Notes under the pieces: generated by a model
The model's database searches: none
What the model was told of the DNA's origin: nothing
The model's input: only the letters and a program-made list of their open reading frames with translations
Shown: positions 6,018-6,210 of the stretch, in pieces
Numbering within the stretch: the stretch's first letter is position 1
How the letters are laid out: every line of letters starts with the position of its first letter
Assembly: GCA_002345205.1 (NCBI GenBank)
Contig: DDVI01000145.1
Location: forward strand, 1 to 6,210
DNA length: 6,210 nucleotides
DNA from: Bdellovibrionaceae bacterium UBA2316
GTDB taxonomy: Bacteria; Bdellovibrionota; Bdellovibrionia; Bdellovibrionales; Bdellovibrionaceae
Direction of reading: 5' to 3'
Program-made: the position numbers and the translations under genes

Positions 6018-6070
6018 ATTATTTTAACAGCGCAGATCGCTGTTTTTTGAAAAAATAATTCTTGTCCCCA
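5995..6070. repeat. Nested palindromic element with TGGGGAC / GTCCCCA ends
   Basis: TGGGGAC (5995-6001) and GTCCCCA (6064-6070) are perfect 7-bp inverted ends of a 76-bp unit. Inside, AATTATTTT (6017-6025) pairs with AAAATAATT (6052-6060), and AACAGCG (6026-6032) pairs with CGCTGTT (6038-6044) around loop CAGAT. The whole unit can fold as one imperfect stem with a bulge at 6045-6051 and an internal loop. There is no coding capacity. Short palindromic units with GGGGAC ends recall REP-like sequences mobilised by REP-associated tyrosine transposases, or small MITEs; this is an inference from shape, and only one copy is in the window. Confidence 0.5.
6026..6048 (+). terminator. Terminator-like hairpin plus T-tract inside the palindromic element
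   Basis: AACAGCG, loop CAGAT, CGCTGTT, then a run of T to 6048 matches an intrinsic terminator on the forward strand. No forward gene lies directly upstream; the nearest one ends at 5152 and the intervening genes are reversed. It might stop antisense transcription running through from the efflux operon, end an unseen small RNA, or simply be part of the element's fold. The reverse strand has no T-tract after the stem. Confidence 0.4.
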
Positions 6071-6130
6071 CGGCCTTGCACAAAAAGGTTCGTCGGGGAA
6101 ATAATAGGGATTTGGTGGGCATGAAAATCA

Positions 6131-6160
6131 CAAACAAAAACTCCGTATAAAATACGGAGT
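6131..6160 (-). terminator. Intrinsic terminator of a reverse-strand gene at the right edge
   Basis: ACTCCGTAT (6140-6148), a 3-base loop AAA, and ATACGGAGT (6152-6160) form a perfect 9-bp stem. On the reverse strand it is followed at once by TTTTTGTTTG (6140-6131), a proper T-tract. On the forward strand the T-rich stretch comes only after about 10 unrelated bases, so the reverse orientation is strongly preferred. It ends transcription entering from beyond position 6210, insulating it from the promoter of the 5968 gene. Positions 6071-6130 hold no gene that I can see. Confidence 0.8.
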
Positions 6161-6179
6161 CACGAGTAACTTTATTTTT

Positions 6180-6209
6180 TCAAGATGAAGTGTTTGATGA
6201 CCACTCACA
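6180..6209 (-). CDS. Possible last codons of a reverse-strand gene outside the window
   Basis: The terminator at 6131-6160 implies a reverse gene ending between 6161 and the edge. Of the three frames, one reads CEWSSNTSSS and stops at TGA (6182-6180), about 20 bases before the hairpin. Another has a stop at 6207-6205 and then a second at 6174-6172. The third runs into the hairpin. The first is the most plausible gene end, but ten residues give no identity. Confidence 0.3.
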   Translation of the reverse strand, partial: CEWSSNTSS

Positions 6210-6210
6210 T

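Noticed and set aside
1..6210. CRISPR arrays, rRNA genes, complete insertion sequences
   Set aside because: No regularly spaced direct repeats, no rRNA-like sequence, and no intact transposase gene in the window.

Overview
The window looks like chromosomal DNA of a Gram-negative bacterium with modest GC (roughly 40% by eye). Three things point to a double membrane: a TolC-type outer-membrane protein with a signal peptide, an inner-membrane-anchored periplasmic adaptor, and a MacB-type ABC pump. Taxonomy cannot be fixed from the sequence. The lysine- and isoleucine-rich proteins and the gene style would suit a Bdellovibrionota-like organism, but that is an impression.

Layout, left to right. 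Positions 3-113 hold the end of a gene that starts outside the window. Positions 114-662 have no convincing intact gene. They contain a possible decayed reading frame resembling the tail of a site-specific recombinase, and a strong inverted repeat at 587-629. Positions 663-5152 form one forward operon: a small XRE-family DNA-binding protein, a TolC-family outer-membrane factor, a membrane-fusion adaptor and a fused ATPase-permease of the MacB family. The genes overlap or nearly touch (4-bp overlap, 20-bp overlap, 5-bp gap), so translation is probably coupled. A perfect 7+1+7 palindrome covers the likely -10 region ahead of the regulator gene and is a good candidate for an autoregulatory operator.

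Positions 5165-5968 hold two small reverse-strand genes that converge on the efflux operon. The first transcribed encodes an unrecognised 130-residue protein. The second encodes a stand-alone receiver-like domain that keeps the phospho-acceptor aspartate but lacks most other catalytic residues. Ahead of them, 5995-6070 is a compact nested palindrome with TGGGGAC/GTCCCCA ends, possibly a REP- or MITE-like unit. At the right edge a clean reverse-strand terminator (6131-6160) marks the end of another gene lying mostly outside the window.

Working together: the TolC protein, adaptor and MacB-like pump would form a tripartite exporter. The pump captures a substrate in the periplasm or inner membrane and drives it through the outer-membrane channel, and the XRE protein probably controls the operon. 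The most unusual part is the adaptor, which lacks the helical hairpin that normally docks onto TolC. The substrate cannot be inferred from this sequence.
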